A stretch of DNA of 5,593 nucleotides from Nanobdellota archaeon (GTDB taxonomy: Archaea; Nanobdellota; Nanobdellia; Woesearchaeales; JAGLGH01), in assembly GCA_023144115.1 (NCBI GenBank), contig JAGLGH010000154.1, positions 1 through 5,593 on the forward strand. Reading direction: 5' to 3'. A program made the position numbers and the translations under genes. The notes beneath the pieces were generated by a model. It had not been told where the DNA came from. It made no database searches and saw nothing but the letters and a program-made list of their open reading frames with translations. Within the stretch, counting starts at the first letter, position 1; each line of letters opens with the position of its first letter. Of the stretch, positions 1 through 4,735 are shown in pieces.

Positions 1-346
1 CCACACCTGGCTCAAGAATTAATCCGCAACCATTTGGCACATAAATCTCAAAATCTATCACATACACGTCTTTCTCAAGTATATAATGACCCTTTATATC
101 TCTCAATTCATCAGGAGTTTTGATATATTTAACATCAGCTACAGGCTTATGCACTACAGGTTTATTTTCCTCTTTTTCCTTTTCTTTCACTTCTTTTTCA
201 TTTTCCACTTTTTTCTTCTTAGCCAGCTTTCTCTTTAATTCATCCTTCCGTGCTTCAGTTTCATACTGCTTATTTATCCTGTCAATAAGACCATAATCTA
301 TACTTCTCTCTTTGTAAGTGTCCCCAATTATGTTTGTCTGCTTCAT
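1..346 (-). CDS. Third tandem beta-helix paralogue, N-terminal part only
   Basis: This is the first 115 codons of a protein that runs off the left edge. It aligns with the two complete genes to its right: the N-terminal motif IIGDT at residues 6-10, the DYGLIDRIN motif at 17-25, a Lys/Glu-rich linker up to about residue 71, and the conserved block YIKTPDELRDIKG. The start of the beta-helix region follows (VPNGCGLILEPGV, ending at residue 115). Where the sibling proteins have Cys at position 11, this one has Tyr. There is an in-frame ATG six bases upstream (350-352) that would overlap the preceding stop as ATGA. I chose the ATG at 344-346 because it makes the N-terminus the same length as both paralogues; only a weak GAAGA lies upstream. 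No signal peptide is visible. The function is unknown. The C-terminal repeats are presumed from the siblings, not seen. Confidence 0.85.
   Translation of the reverse strand, partial: MKQTNIIGDTYKERSIDYGLIDRINKQYETEARKDELKRKLAKKKKVENEKEVKEKEKEENKPVVHKPVADVKYIKTPDELRDIKGHYILEKDVYVIDFEIYVPNGCGLILEPGV
93..121. repeat. 29-base block identical in all three paralogues
   Basis: The same 29 bases occur at 93-121, 1073-1101 and 1894-1922. They encode the conserved KTPDELRDIK stretch of each beta-helix paralogue. The first and third copies stay identical for about 11 more bases. This marks the best-conserved part of the tandem gene duplication and is not a mobile repeat. Identity extends through synonymous positions, which suggests recent duplication or gene conversion. 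Confidence 0.85.
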
Positions 347-348
347 TT

Positions 349-1164
349 TCATTCTTCAGAGATATCATCTGGCATATTGTTTTTGAAAGTATTTCTTGAT
401 TCATCAATCTCCAGTTTTCCTTGATAATTTCGTATCGCTCCACCCCCCCATTTGGCATAATTTTTTTCAAATCTATTATCCTTTTCAATTGTAAGATCTC
501 CATGCAGATTATATATCACTCCACCTTTATATTCAGCAGAATTTTTTTCAAATCTATTGTTCTCTTTGATTGTAATATTTCCTTGATAATTAGCCACTGC
601 TCCACCACAATCTGCAGAATTATTTTTAAATATATTATTTTCTTTTATTTCAACATCACTCTGATAAATAAATATCGCACCTCCATAGTATGAAGAATTA
701 TTCTCAAAACAGGAGTTATTGATTATTATGCTTGGCTTTAGTTCGTCTTTTGATTCAAGAAGTAGTGCGCCACCACTTATATATCCCTCAATATCCTCTC
801 TTCCTTTTCCGTAACTGAGTTTTGCATAATCAAGAACTGCTTCAGCCCCACCTTTAAGATAAATGTTTTTCCATCCATCTTCCTCATTCTTTGCAGTCAA
901 TAAGACTTCTAATCCATTAGTACCTCTTCCTTCAAACCTTCCTTCACATGTAATTCCTGCATCCTTTGTAAAATAAAATTCCACACCTGGCTCAAGAATT
1001 AACCCGCAACAATTTGGAACATTAATCTCAAAGTCAATTAAATAAATCCCTCTTTGTAAAGAGTAATTGCCTTTTATATCTCTCAATTCATCAGGAGTTT
1101 TAATATATTTAATATCTATTCTTTTTTCTTTGCAAGTATCCCCTATTATGTTTATTTGTTGCAT
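349..1164 (-). CDS. Beta-helix repeat protein, paralogue 2, lacking the charged linker
   Basis: This encodes 271 residues with no recognised enzymatic motif. Residues 1-17 match the paralogues (IIGDTCK at 6-12). Residue 17 then joins directly to IKYIKTPDEL, so the 45-residue charged segment of the neighbour (its residues 18-62) is absent. Residues 50-120 have the look of a right-handed parallel beta-helix: GLILEPGVEF, then GITCEGRFEGRG, then a GW...LKGGAEAVLDYA stretch. From residue 153 come about four repeats of 26-27 residues with FxxN and GGAI/GGVI motifs, similar to chlamydial polymorphic membrane protein repeats. It ends in PDDISEE. The frame stays open upstream to a TTG at 1168-1170, but ATG at 1162-1164 is the better start. 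It has GAGG seven bases upstream and gives the same N-terminal length as the paralogues. The start is two bases past the previous stop. No signal peptide or membrane segment is seen. The role is unknown; such folds are often adhesins or carbohydrate-active proteins, but the lack of an export signal argues for caution. Confidence 0.9.
   Translation of the reverse strand: MQQINIIGDTCKEKRIDIKYIKTPDELRDIKGNYSLQRGIYLIDFEINVPNCCGLILEPGVEFYFTKDAGITCEGRFEGRGTNGLEVLLTAKNEEDGWKNIYLKGGAEAVLDYAKLSYGKGREDIEGYISGGALLLESKDELKPSIIINNSCFENNSSYYGGAIFIYQSDVEIKENNIFKNNSADCGGAVANYQGNITIKENNRFEKNSAEYKGGVIYNLHGDLTIEKDNRFEKNYAKWGGGAIRNYQGKLEIDESRNTFKNNMPDDISEE
372..708 (-). repeat. Four Pmp-like repeats coded in paralogue 2
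   Basis: Residues 153-265 of the protein hold tandem units of 26-27 residues (about 80 bases each). Each has the form F-x-x-N-x-S/Y-A, then GGAI or GGVI, then a short beta strand such as NITIKEN. Phe and Gly-Gly recur in phase. At DNA level the units are related but diverged. They probably each form one coil of a beta-helix. Confidence 0.75.
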
Positions 1165-1166
1165 TT

Positions 1167-2120
1167 TCAATCCTCACAGATATCATCTGGCTTGTTACCT
1201 TTGAAAATGTTTTTTGATTTATAAATTTTCAGTTTTCCTTCGTAATTCCGTATTGCTCCACCACTAAAACTGGCAGAATTATTCTCAAATTTATTGTCCT
1301 TGTTAATTGTAATCTCTCCTATATTATTAAATATTGCCCCTCCATTATATACTCCATAATTATTTTTAAATTCATTATCATTTTTAATTGTAATATTGCC
1401 TTGATTATTATATATTACTCCCCCATACATCTCAGCAGAATTATTTTCAAATCTATTATTCTTTCCTATTCTAATATCTCCTCTCATATTATATATTACT
1501 CCCCCATATCTTGCAGAATTATTTTCAAAATCAGAGTTATTGATAGTGATGCTTGGTTTTAGGATATTTCTTGCTTCAAGAACTATTGCCCCACCATTAA
1601 TATCTTTGTCCTTATCTTCTCTCCCTTTCCCATAACTAAACCCTGCATAATCAAGAATCGCTTCAGCCCCACCTTTAAGATAAAGATTCTTCCAACCTTG
1701 CGCTTTATTCTTTGCAGTAAGCAGCACTTCAAGCCCGCTTTTACCTTTTGCTTCAAACCTGCCTTCGCATGTAATCCCTGCATCTTTTGTAAAATAGAAC
1801 TCAACACCAGGCTTAAGAATTAACCCGCAGCCATTTGGCACATAAATCTCAAAATCAATCATATATATTCCTTTCTTAAGTGAATAATTGCCTTTTATAT
1901 CTCTCAATTCATCAGGAGTTTTGATATATTTAATATTCGTGACAGGATTCTTCTCCTCTTTTTCTTTTTCTTCCTTTTGTGTTATTTTCTTCTTCTCCAA
2001 CTTTTCCTTTAAATCTTCCTTTTTTTCATTTCTTTCAAACTGCTCGTTAATTCTATCAATAAGACCATAATCCATGCCTCTATCTTTGCAGGTGTCCCCA
2101 ATCACATCCATCTTATTCAT
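1167..2120 (-). CDS. Beta-helix repeat protein, paralogue 1, full length
   Basis: This encodes 317 residues and is the first of the tandem family after the ATPase. The N-terminus (residues 1-28) carries VIGDTCK at 6-12 and DYGLIDRINEQFE at 17-29. A highly charged Lys/Glu linker, probably helical or coiled, spans about 29-58. YIKTPDELRDIKG lies at 65-77. A beta-helix-like domain follows at about 90-165 (GLILKPGVEFYF, GITCEGRFEAKG, LYLKGGAEAILDYA). Four 27-residue repeats follow, with Phe at 198, 224, 251 and 278 and Gly-Gly at 206, 233, 260 and 287; an earlier GGAI is at 176. No signal peptide, lipobox or membrane anchor is seen, so the protein looks cytoplasmic unless exported by an unusual route. 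The ATG overlaps the ATPase stop codon (ATGA) and no clear Shine-Dalgarno precedes it, so translation is probably coupled to the ATPase. The function is unknown. Because it sits beside a MoxR-type ATPase, it could be that enzyme's client; this is inference from gene order only. Confidence 0.92.
   Translation of the reverse strand: MNKMDVIGDTCKDRGMDYGLIDRINEQFERNEKKEDLKEKLEKKKITQKEEKEKEEKNPVTNIKYIKTPDELRDIKGNYSLKKGIYMIDFEIYVPNGCGLILKPGVEFYFTKDAGITCEGRFEAKGKSGLEVLLTAKNKAQGWKNLYLKGGAEAILDYAGFSYGKGREDKDKDINGGAIVLEARNILKPSITINNSDFENNSARYGGVIYNMRGDIRIGKNNRFENNSAEMYGGVIYNNQGNITIKNDNEFKNNYGVYNGGAIFNNIGEITINKDNKFENNSASFSGGAIRNYEGKLKIYKSKNIFKGNKPDDICED
1172..1175 (-). promoter_or_regulatory. Ribosome binding site deciding the start of paralogue 2
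   Basis: GAGG (within GTGAGGAT) on the minus strand lies seven bases before ATG 1162-1164. It is only one base from the alternative in-frame TTG 1168-1170, too close for that codon to be used. The site lies inside the last codons of paralogue 1. Confidence 0.65.
1191..1529 (-). repeat. Four Pmp-like repeats coded in paralogue 1
   Basis: Residues 198-310 contain tandem 27-residue units of the type FENNSA...GGVIYN...GNITIK. The final unit is truncated at FKGNKPDD. At DNA level, strings such as GCAGAATTATTTTCAAA recur on the plus strand near 1434 and 1513. The FxxN plus GGAI pattern is the signature of polymorphic membrane protein repeats and suggests stacked beta-helix coils. Confidence 0.78.
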
Positions 2121-3490
2121 TTTAATTTGCTTCTATATTTGACATTAAAATTAATAGAATCCTTGACCCATTTAAGACCAATCTCCCTTGAGTCTCTAAA
2201 AGGGTTGATCTTGGGATAATTCTTTTTGGCTACTTTGTTTAATGCCGAATAATCCAGAACCTTGCCTTCATGCTCAAAAAAATACTTTATAGATTTTCCA
2301 TTCATTGCCTCTGACAAACTAGTGAGGATATAATCCTCATTTTTTCTGAAATCCTCTTTAAGTTCGCTTACAACCTCAGACATCATCTTTTGATTGTGGT
2401 TGGAGTATTTACTTCTCAATATCATGGGATTTAATAGATTCTGATAAGTTCCAATCAATTCAAATGTCTTGAACATCAATTCAATTGTATCAACTTGTTT
2501 TTTAGGATATTTCAGCTTGGCAAGATAATACAATCCTGAGGCATATTTTGATAATGCTTCTAATGTTCTTCGTGAGGGTGACCTGATTAATGAGCACAAT
2601 GCTTCTCCTGAAGCATTCTTAGAACAATCCTGGCAGTGTATCATGCCTTTTTCTTTTTCTTCATTAGCCTGGCAGTTTCTTAATCCGAATCGCAAATAAT
2701 TCTTGACACCTATGGCTTCAATACCCAGATCAATGGATTGTTTTCCTATGTCCTTATTTGCATCGAGAATCTGCGCAGAGATATCTCTCACAGGAGCGTG
2801 TTTAATATTTGGGTTTGCCTCCCTTATAAGATCAAGAAACATTTCATCTTCTTGTGTCGGTCTGAACATTTTATAATCAAAATCAATCGCTATGCTAAAT
2901 CTGTTATAAAGAGCTTCATCTGACTCAAAAGTCCCCTTATATTCTCCATTTCCAAGATTTACAGTTGCTATAGCAAGAGTATATTCATCCTTGCCTAACT
3001 CAATGCTTTTTCCATTATAATCCATCATTCCATCACCTATTGGCAAAAACTGGTTCTGTGCAGCAGGGGGGCATCTGTTTAATTCATCTACTATATATGA
3101 CAAAGCATCAATATTCTCTGTCAATTCTCTTGCAGCTTTATCTATATTAAGCTGGGTGAATATCTCTGAATAGATGTCTAATTCAGGTCTGCCCCTTATC
3201 CAGAGTCCTTGACCGCCATCACCTTTATTCGCGTCGAAATAATAATTATGGAAATCATGCGCAAGCTGTGATTTGCCGCATCCTGCATCACCTATAAAAA
3301 GGACCTTGCCACCAGATAAGACCGCTGCAATTGCAAAATCTGTGACATTAAGCCCTGCATAGACCTCTTTTGTGTTAAGATATACTGCGCAGTTGTCTTT
3401 GATATAATCAGTTGATTTTCCTGCTAAGAAAGCGTCCCTGGCTTTTTCTCCAAGCAATAAATCCTTATATTTTAATTTTTTTTGAGCCAT
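2117..3490 (-). CDS. MoxR-type AAA+ ATPase with a four-cysteine insertion
   Basis: This encodes 457 residues of the MoxR-like AAA+ class, ATP-driven chaperones that remodel or mature partner proteins. The Walker A motif is GDAGCGKS at 67-74. Walker B is YIVDE at 132-136, followed by LNRCPPAAQNQFLP, typical of MoxR proteins. Sensor 1 is ATVN with Asn178. The probable arginine finger is Arg197 in EALYNRF, and a sensor 2-like SPSRRTLEAL lies at 304-313. Just before sensor 2 there are four cysteines (273, 286, 289, 299; spacing x12, x2, x9), which could hold zinc or an Fe-S cluster. About 130 residues follow the core, longer than in a minimal MoxR protein. The usual partner gene with a von Willebrand A domain is not visible; the downstream genes encode beta-helix proteins instead, and this gene's stop overlaps the first of them. 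The start is well supported by GAGG six bases upstream. The protein is probably cytoplasmic. The substrate is unknown. Confidence 0.93.
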   Translation of the reverse strand: MAQKKLKYKDLLLGEKARDAFLAGKSTDYIKDNCAVYLNTKEVYAGLNVTDFAIAAVLSGGKVLFIGDAGCGKSQLAHDFHNYYFDANKGDGGQGLWIRGRPELDIYSEIFTQLNIDKAARELTENIDALSYIVDELNRCPPAAQNQFLPIGDGMMDYNGKSIELGKDEYTLAIATVNLGNGEYKGTFESDEALYNRFSIAIDFDYKMFRPTQEDEMFLDLIREANPNIKHAPVRDISAQILDANKDIGKQSIDLGIEAIGVKNYLRFGLRNCQANEEKEKGMIHCQDCSKNASGEALCSLIRSPSRRTLEALSKYASGLYYLAKLKYPKKQVDTIELMFKTFELIGTYQNLLNPMILRSKYSNHNQKMMSEVVSELKEDFRKNEDYILTSLSEAMNGKSIKYFFEHEGKVLDYSALNKVAKKNYPKINPFRDSREIGLKWVKDSINFNVKYRSKLK

Positions 3491-3496
3491 TTTTAT

Positions 3497-3500
3497 CCTC
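3497..3500 (-). promoter_or_regulatory. Ribosome binding site of the ATPase gene
   Basis: GAGG, within AGAGGATAAAAATG on the minus strand, stands six bases before the ATG. It is the clearest Shine-Dalgarno of the operon and implies a leadered message here, unlike metG. Confidence 0.75.
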
Positions 3501-3600
3501 TAATATTATAATTAATTTCCATTATAATTCCTCAAATCCCCTGAGAGATATTAGTTACTACTTGGACATAGATACTAACAAATCTAAGAAGCCTCCTCTA

Positions 3601-3608
3601 TTTTTAAA
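3601..3608 (-). promoter_or_regulatory. Candidate TATA box for the ATPase / beta-helix operon
   Basis: On the minus strand AAAACTTTAAAAATA resembles an archaeal BRE plus TATA element. Transcription would begin near 3578 and give a leader of about 88 bases containing the GAGG site at 3497-3500. TATA-like strings at 3521-3527 are too close to the start codon to leave room for that site. The element near 3696-3703 is an alternative. This is inference from position and composition. Confidence 0.3.
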
Positions 3609-3739
3609 GTTTTGTGTGCCACTCCTCCCCAGTAAAGACAGAAAAGAGCTAAATTTTAATAAAAAGATTATTGATCACCCTCAATCAAATATATTTATTT
3701 AAACATCCTTGACTTATCATCCACAGATTAACCAACACC

Positions 3740-3748
3740 CTTTTTCAG
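3740..3748. repeat. Target site duplication, left copy
   Basis: CTTTTTCAG is repeated exactly at 4690-4698, on the other side of the insertion sequence. The true duplication is 7, 8 or 9 bases, because the terminal G and C also belong to the inverted repeats. Eight bases would fit IS6-family elements. A perfect duplication suggests a single, fairly recent insertion. Confidence 0.85.
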
Positions 3749-3761
3749 GGCAAAGTCAACT
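3748..3761. repeat. Left terminal inverted repeat of the IS
   Basis: GGGCAAAGTCAACT is the exact reverse complement of 4677-4690. The transposase stop codon (3760-3762) falls on its inner edge. Confidence 0.9.
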
Positions 3762-3780
3762 ATTCCGTGTTGGAATAGTT
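3758..3780. repeat. Perfect 9-bp hairpin at the transposase stop codon
   Basis: AACTATTCC at 3758-3766 pairs perfectly with GGAATAGTT at 3772-3780 around a five-base loop. It covers the last six codons and the stop of the transposase gene and overlaps the left inverted repeat. It could end the transposase message or take part in end recognition. No U-run follows the stem on the minus strand, so a classical intrinsic terminator is not supported. Confidence 0.7.
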
Positions 3781-4554
3781 TCTGTTGAAATGGTAAAAGA
3801 ATAACCCAAAAAAAGCCTTTGCTCCTGCCTCTGCCTGAAATGATTTAAACCAATTAATTCTTCTTTTTATTTCTTTATTGACTCTTTCAACTGGTGAATT
3901 TTTCCCAATGCCACTATCGATGATATGTCTTTTTCTCTGTATGTTCCATTTCCAACCAACCTCTTTTCTGATTGCTACAGGATACTGCCACAATCCGTCA
4001 GTTATAATCTTCTCAGGTCTTATCCCATTACTGGCTTTCATCGCTTTCTTTAACACCGCTCTTGCATCTTTAAGCAACCTGTTTTTACTAATGTGCCAAG
4101 CAATTACTTGTTTTGATTCTTTACTAAAGGCAACCCATAACCAAAAACCCTTGCCTTTAATTTTAATATAGGTCTCATCAACATGCCATGTTTCTGTCGC
4201 CCTGGGTTTATCGTCGATTAGATTAAGATTCTCTGCTACCAATACCCACTGTCTTATACCTTCATGGCTGATATTAATATCAAAATATTTCTTCATCCTG
4301 TCTGATAATGTTCTTAAGGAGATTCCAACTGTTGCGTATAAATCAACAGCAAACGCAATTATGTTGCTAAAAAAATTTCTCTTTGGCAAATCACTTGTCC
4401 AGATAAATCGGAAGCCGCAACTTTTGCATTTATATAATTGTTTTCCTTGGCTATTTTTACCATCTTTGTAGAAATTTTCTGCTCCACACTTTTTGCACCA
4501 AGGCACAAGTGTGCCTGTTTTATACGCAAAGCTATATAAATCAGTTTGTATCAT
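3760..4554 (-). CDS. IS6-like DDE transposase
   Basis: This cuts and joins DNA at the element's inverted repeats. Starting at ATG 4552-4554 it has 264 residues. The frame is open five codons further to a TTG at 4567-4569, but GGTGAT at 4562-4567 is a Shine-Dalgarno seven bases before the ATG, so the shorter form is preferred. Numbers below count from the TTG; subtract five for the preferred start. An N-terminal zinc ribbon uses Cys25, Cys28, Cys48 and Cys51. A helix-turn-helix-like region lies at about 80-110 (VGISLRTLSDRM...SHEGIRQW). The catalytic triad is Asp131 (WHVDETY), Asp191 (IITDGLWQY) and Glu228 (NSPVERVN), with 36 residues between the last two; about 34 is usual in IS6. The length suits the family and no frameshift or missing residue is seen, so it is probably active. 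An unnamed archaeal relative of IS6 is also possible. Confidence 0.93.
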   Translation of the reverse strand: MIQTDLYSFAYKTGTLVPWCKKCGAENFYKDGKNSQGKQLYKCKSCGFRFIWTSDLPKRNFFSNIIAFAVDLYATVGISLRTLSDRMKKYFDINISHEGIRQWVLVAENLNLIDDKPRATETWHVDETYIKIKGKGFWLWVAFSKESKQVIAWHISKNRLLKDARAVLKKAMKASNGIRPEKIITDGLWQYPVAIRKEVGWKWNIQRKRHIIDSGIGKNSPVERVNKEIKRRINWFKSFQAEAGAKAFFGLFFYHFNRNYSNTE

Positions 4555-4561
4555 ATTGTTT

Positions 4562-4567
4562 ATCACC
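4562..4567 (-). promoter_or_regulatory. Ribosome binding site deciding the transposase start
   Basis: GGTGAT on the minus strand is complementary to the archaeal and bacterial 16S rRNA 3' end and lies seven bases before ATG 4552-4554. The upstream TTG and GTG codons overlap this site, so they are unlikely starts. Confidence 0.65.
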
Positions 4568-4571
4568 AATT

Positions 4572-4638
4572 TTTTTAGTCAGTTGTACGCTTTACTGCCA
4601 GTTTCTGATCTACAAGCTGGCGGTACAACTGCTAAAAA
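4572..4638. repeat. Long imperfect inverted repeat upstream of the transposase
   Basis: CAGTTGTAC at 4580-4588 pairs with GTACAACTG at 4623-4631. The arms extend outward through TTTTTAG / CTAAAAA with one bulged base (T4579), and an inner stem pairs GCCAG 4597-4601 with CTGGC 4617-4621. The arms total about 16 bases. It lies in the leader of the transposase gene, between the right end and the start codon. It may block transcripts entering from outside, limit transposase translation, or bind the transposase. None of these is shown by the sequence. Confidence 0.75.
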
Positions 4639-4676
4639 CTCTAAAAAAGAACTAGAATTTTAATCTTCCTCACATA

Positions 4677-4690
4677 AGTTGACTTTGCCC
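4677..4690. repeat. Right terminal inverted repeat of the IS
   Basis: AGTTGACTTTGCCC is the exact reverse complement of 3748-3761. It directly abuts the second copy of the target duplication. Confidence 0.9.
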
Positions 4691-4698
4691 TTTTTCAG
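4690..4698. repeat. Target site duplication, right copy
   Basis: CTTTTTCAG matches 3740-3748 exactly. It ends five bases before the metG TATA box, so the sequence just upstream of that box was regenerated by the duplication. Confidence 0.85.
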
Positions 4699-4703
4699 TA
4701 ACA

Positions 4704-4711
4704 TATTTAAA
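4704..4711 (+). promoter_or_regulatory. Archaeal TATA box of metG
   Basis: TATTTAAA is centred about 28 bases before the metG ATG, the spacing expected when transcription begins at or next to the start codon. No Shine-Dalgarno lies between, which fits a leaderless message. Confidence 0.6.
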
Positions 4712-4735
4712 CCATTATCCATTTTATGCAGTATT

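Larger units (their letters stand above)
3491..3739. other. Intergenic region and probable leader of the ATPase operon
   Basis: About 250 bases hold no convincing gene. On the minus strand there are two Shine-Dalgarno-like strings (GGGGAGGAG near 3632-3640 and GAGGAGG near 3592-3598) that are not followed by a usable reading frame. There are also several AT-rich elements, including TTTAAATA near 3696-3703 and TTTAAAAA at 3601-3608. A plus-strand frame stays open here until about 3702, but has no ATG between the ATPase gene and its stop. I see no tRNA or C/D box RNA. Confidence 0.5.
3748..4690 (-). mobile_element. Complete IS6/IS240-like insertion sequence, about 942 bp
   Basis: The element is bounded by 14-base perfect inverted repeats (GGGCAAAGTCAACT), flanked by a direct duplication, and carries one transposase gene on the minus strand. 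Both ends, the gene and the target duplication are intact, so it appears able to move. It sits between the ATPase operon and metG. Its transposase is read in the same direction as the ATPase operon, whose start is about 270 bases beyond the transposase stop, so read-through into the operon is conceivable. Confidence 0.9.

Noticed and set aside
421..693. Plus-strand open frame opposite the beta-helix repeats
   Set aside because: It is Phe/Ile-rich and repetitive because it mirrors the Asn/Lys-rich repeats of the minus-strand gene; no ribosome binding site or recognisable domain.
372..1529. CRISPR-like or tandem DNA repeat array
   Set aside because: The periodicity of about 80 bases comes from in-frame protein repeats with diverged DNA and no spacers; it follows codons and the FxxN / GGAI motifs.
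3412..3702. Plus-strand open frame of 96 codons reaching into the intergenic region
   Set aside because: Its only ATG lies inside the ATPase gene on the opposite strand, with no ATG in the intergenic part. The first half is antisense to a well-supported gene. The tail could be a gene remnant but nothing confirms it.
3758..3780. Intrinsic transcription terminator at the transposase stop
   Set aside because: The stem is perfect, but no run of T follows it on the minus strand; kept only as a hairpin of uncertain role.
3748..4690. IS200/IS605-type element because of hairpins near the ends
   Set aside because: The element has true terminal inverted repeats, a target duplication and a DDE transposase, none of which occur in IS200/IS605 elements.
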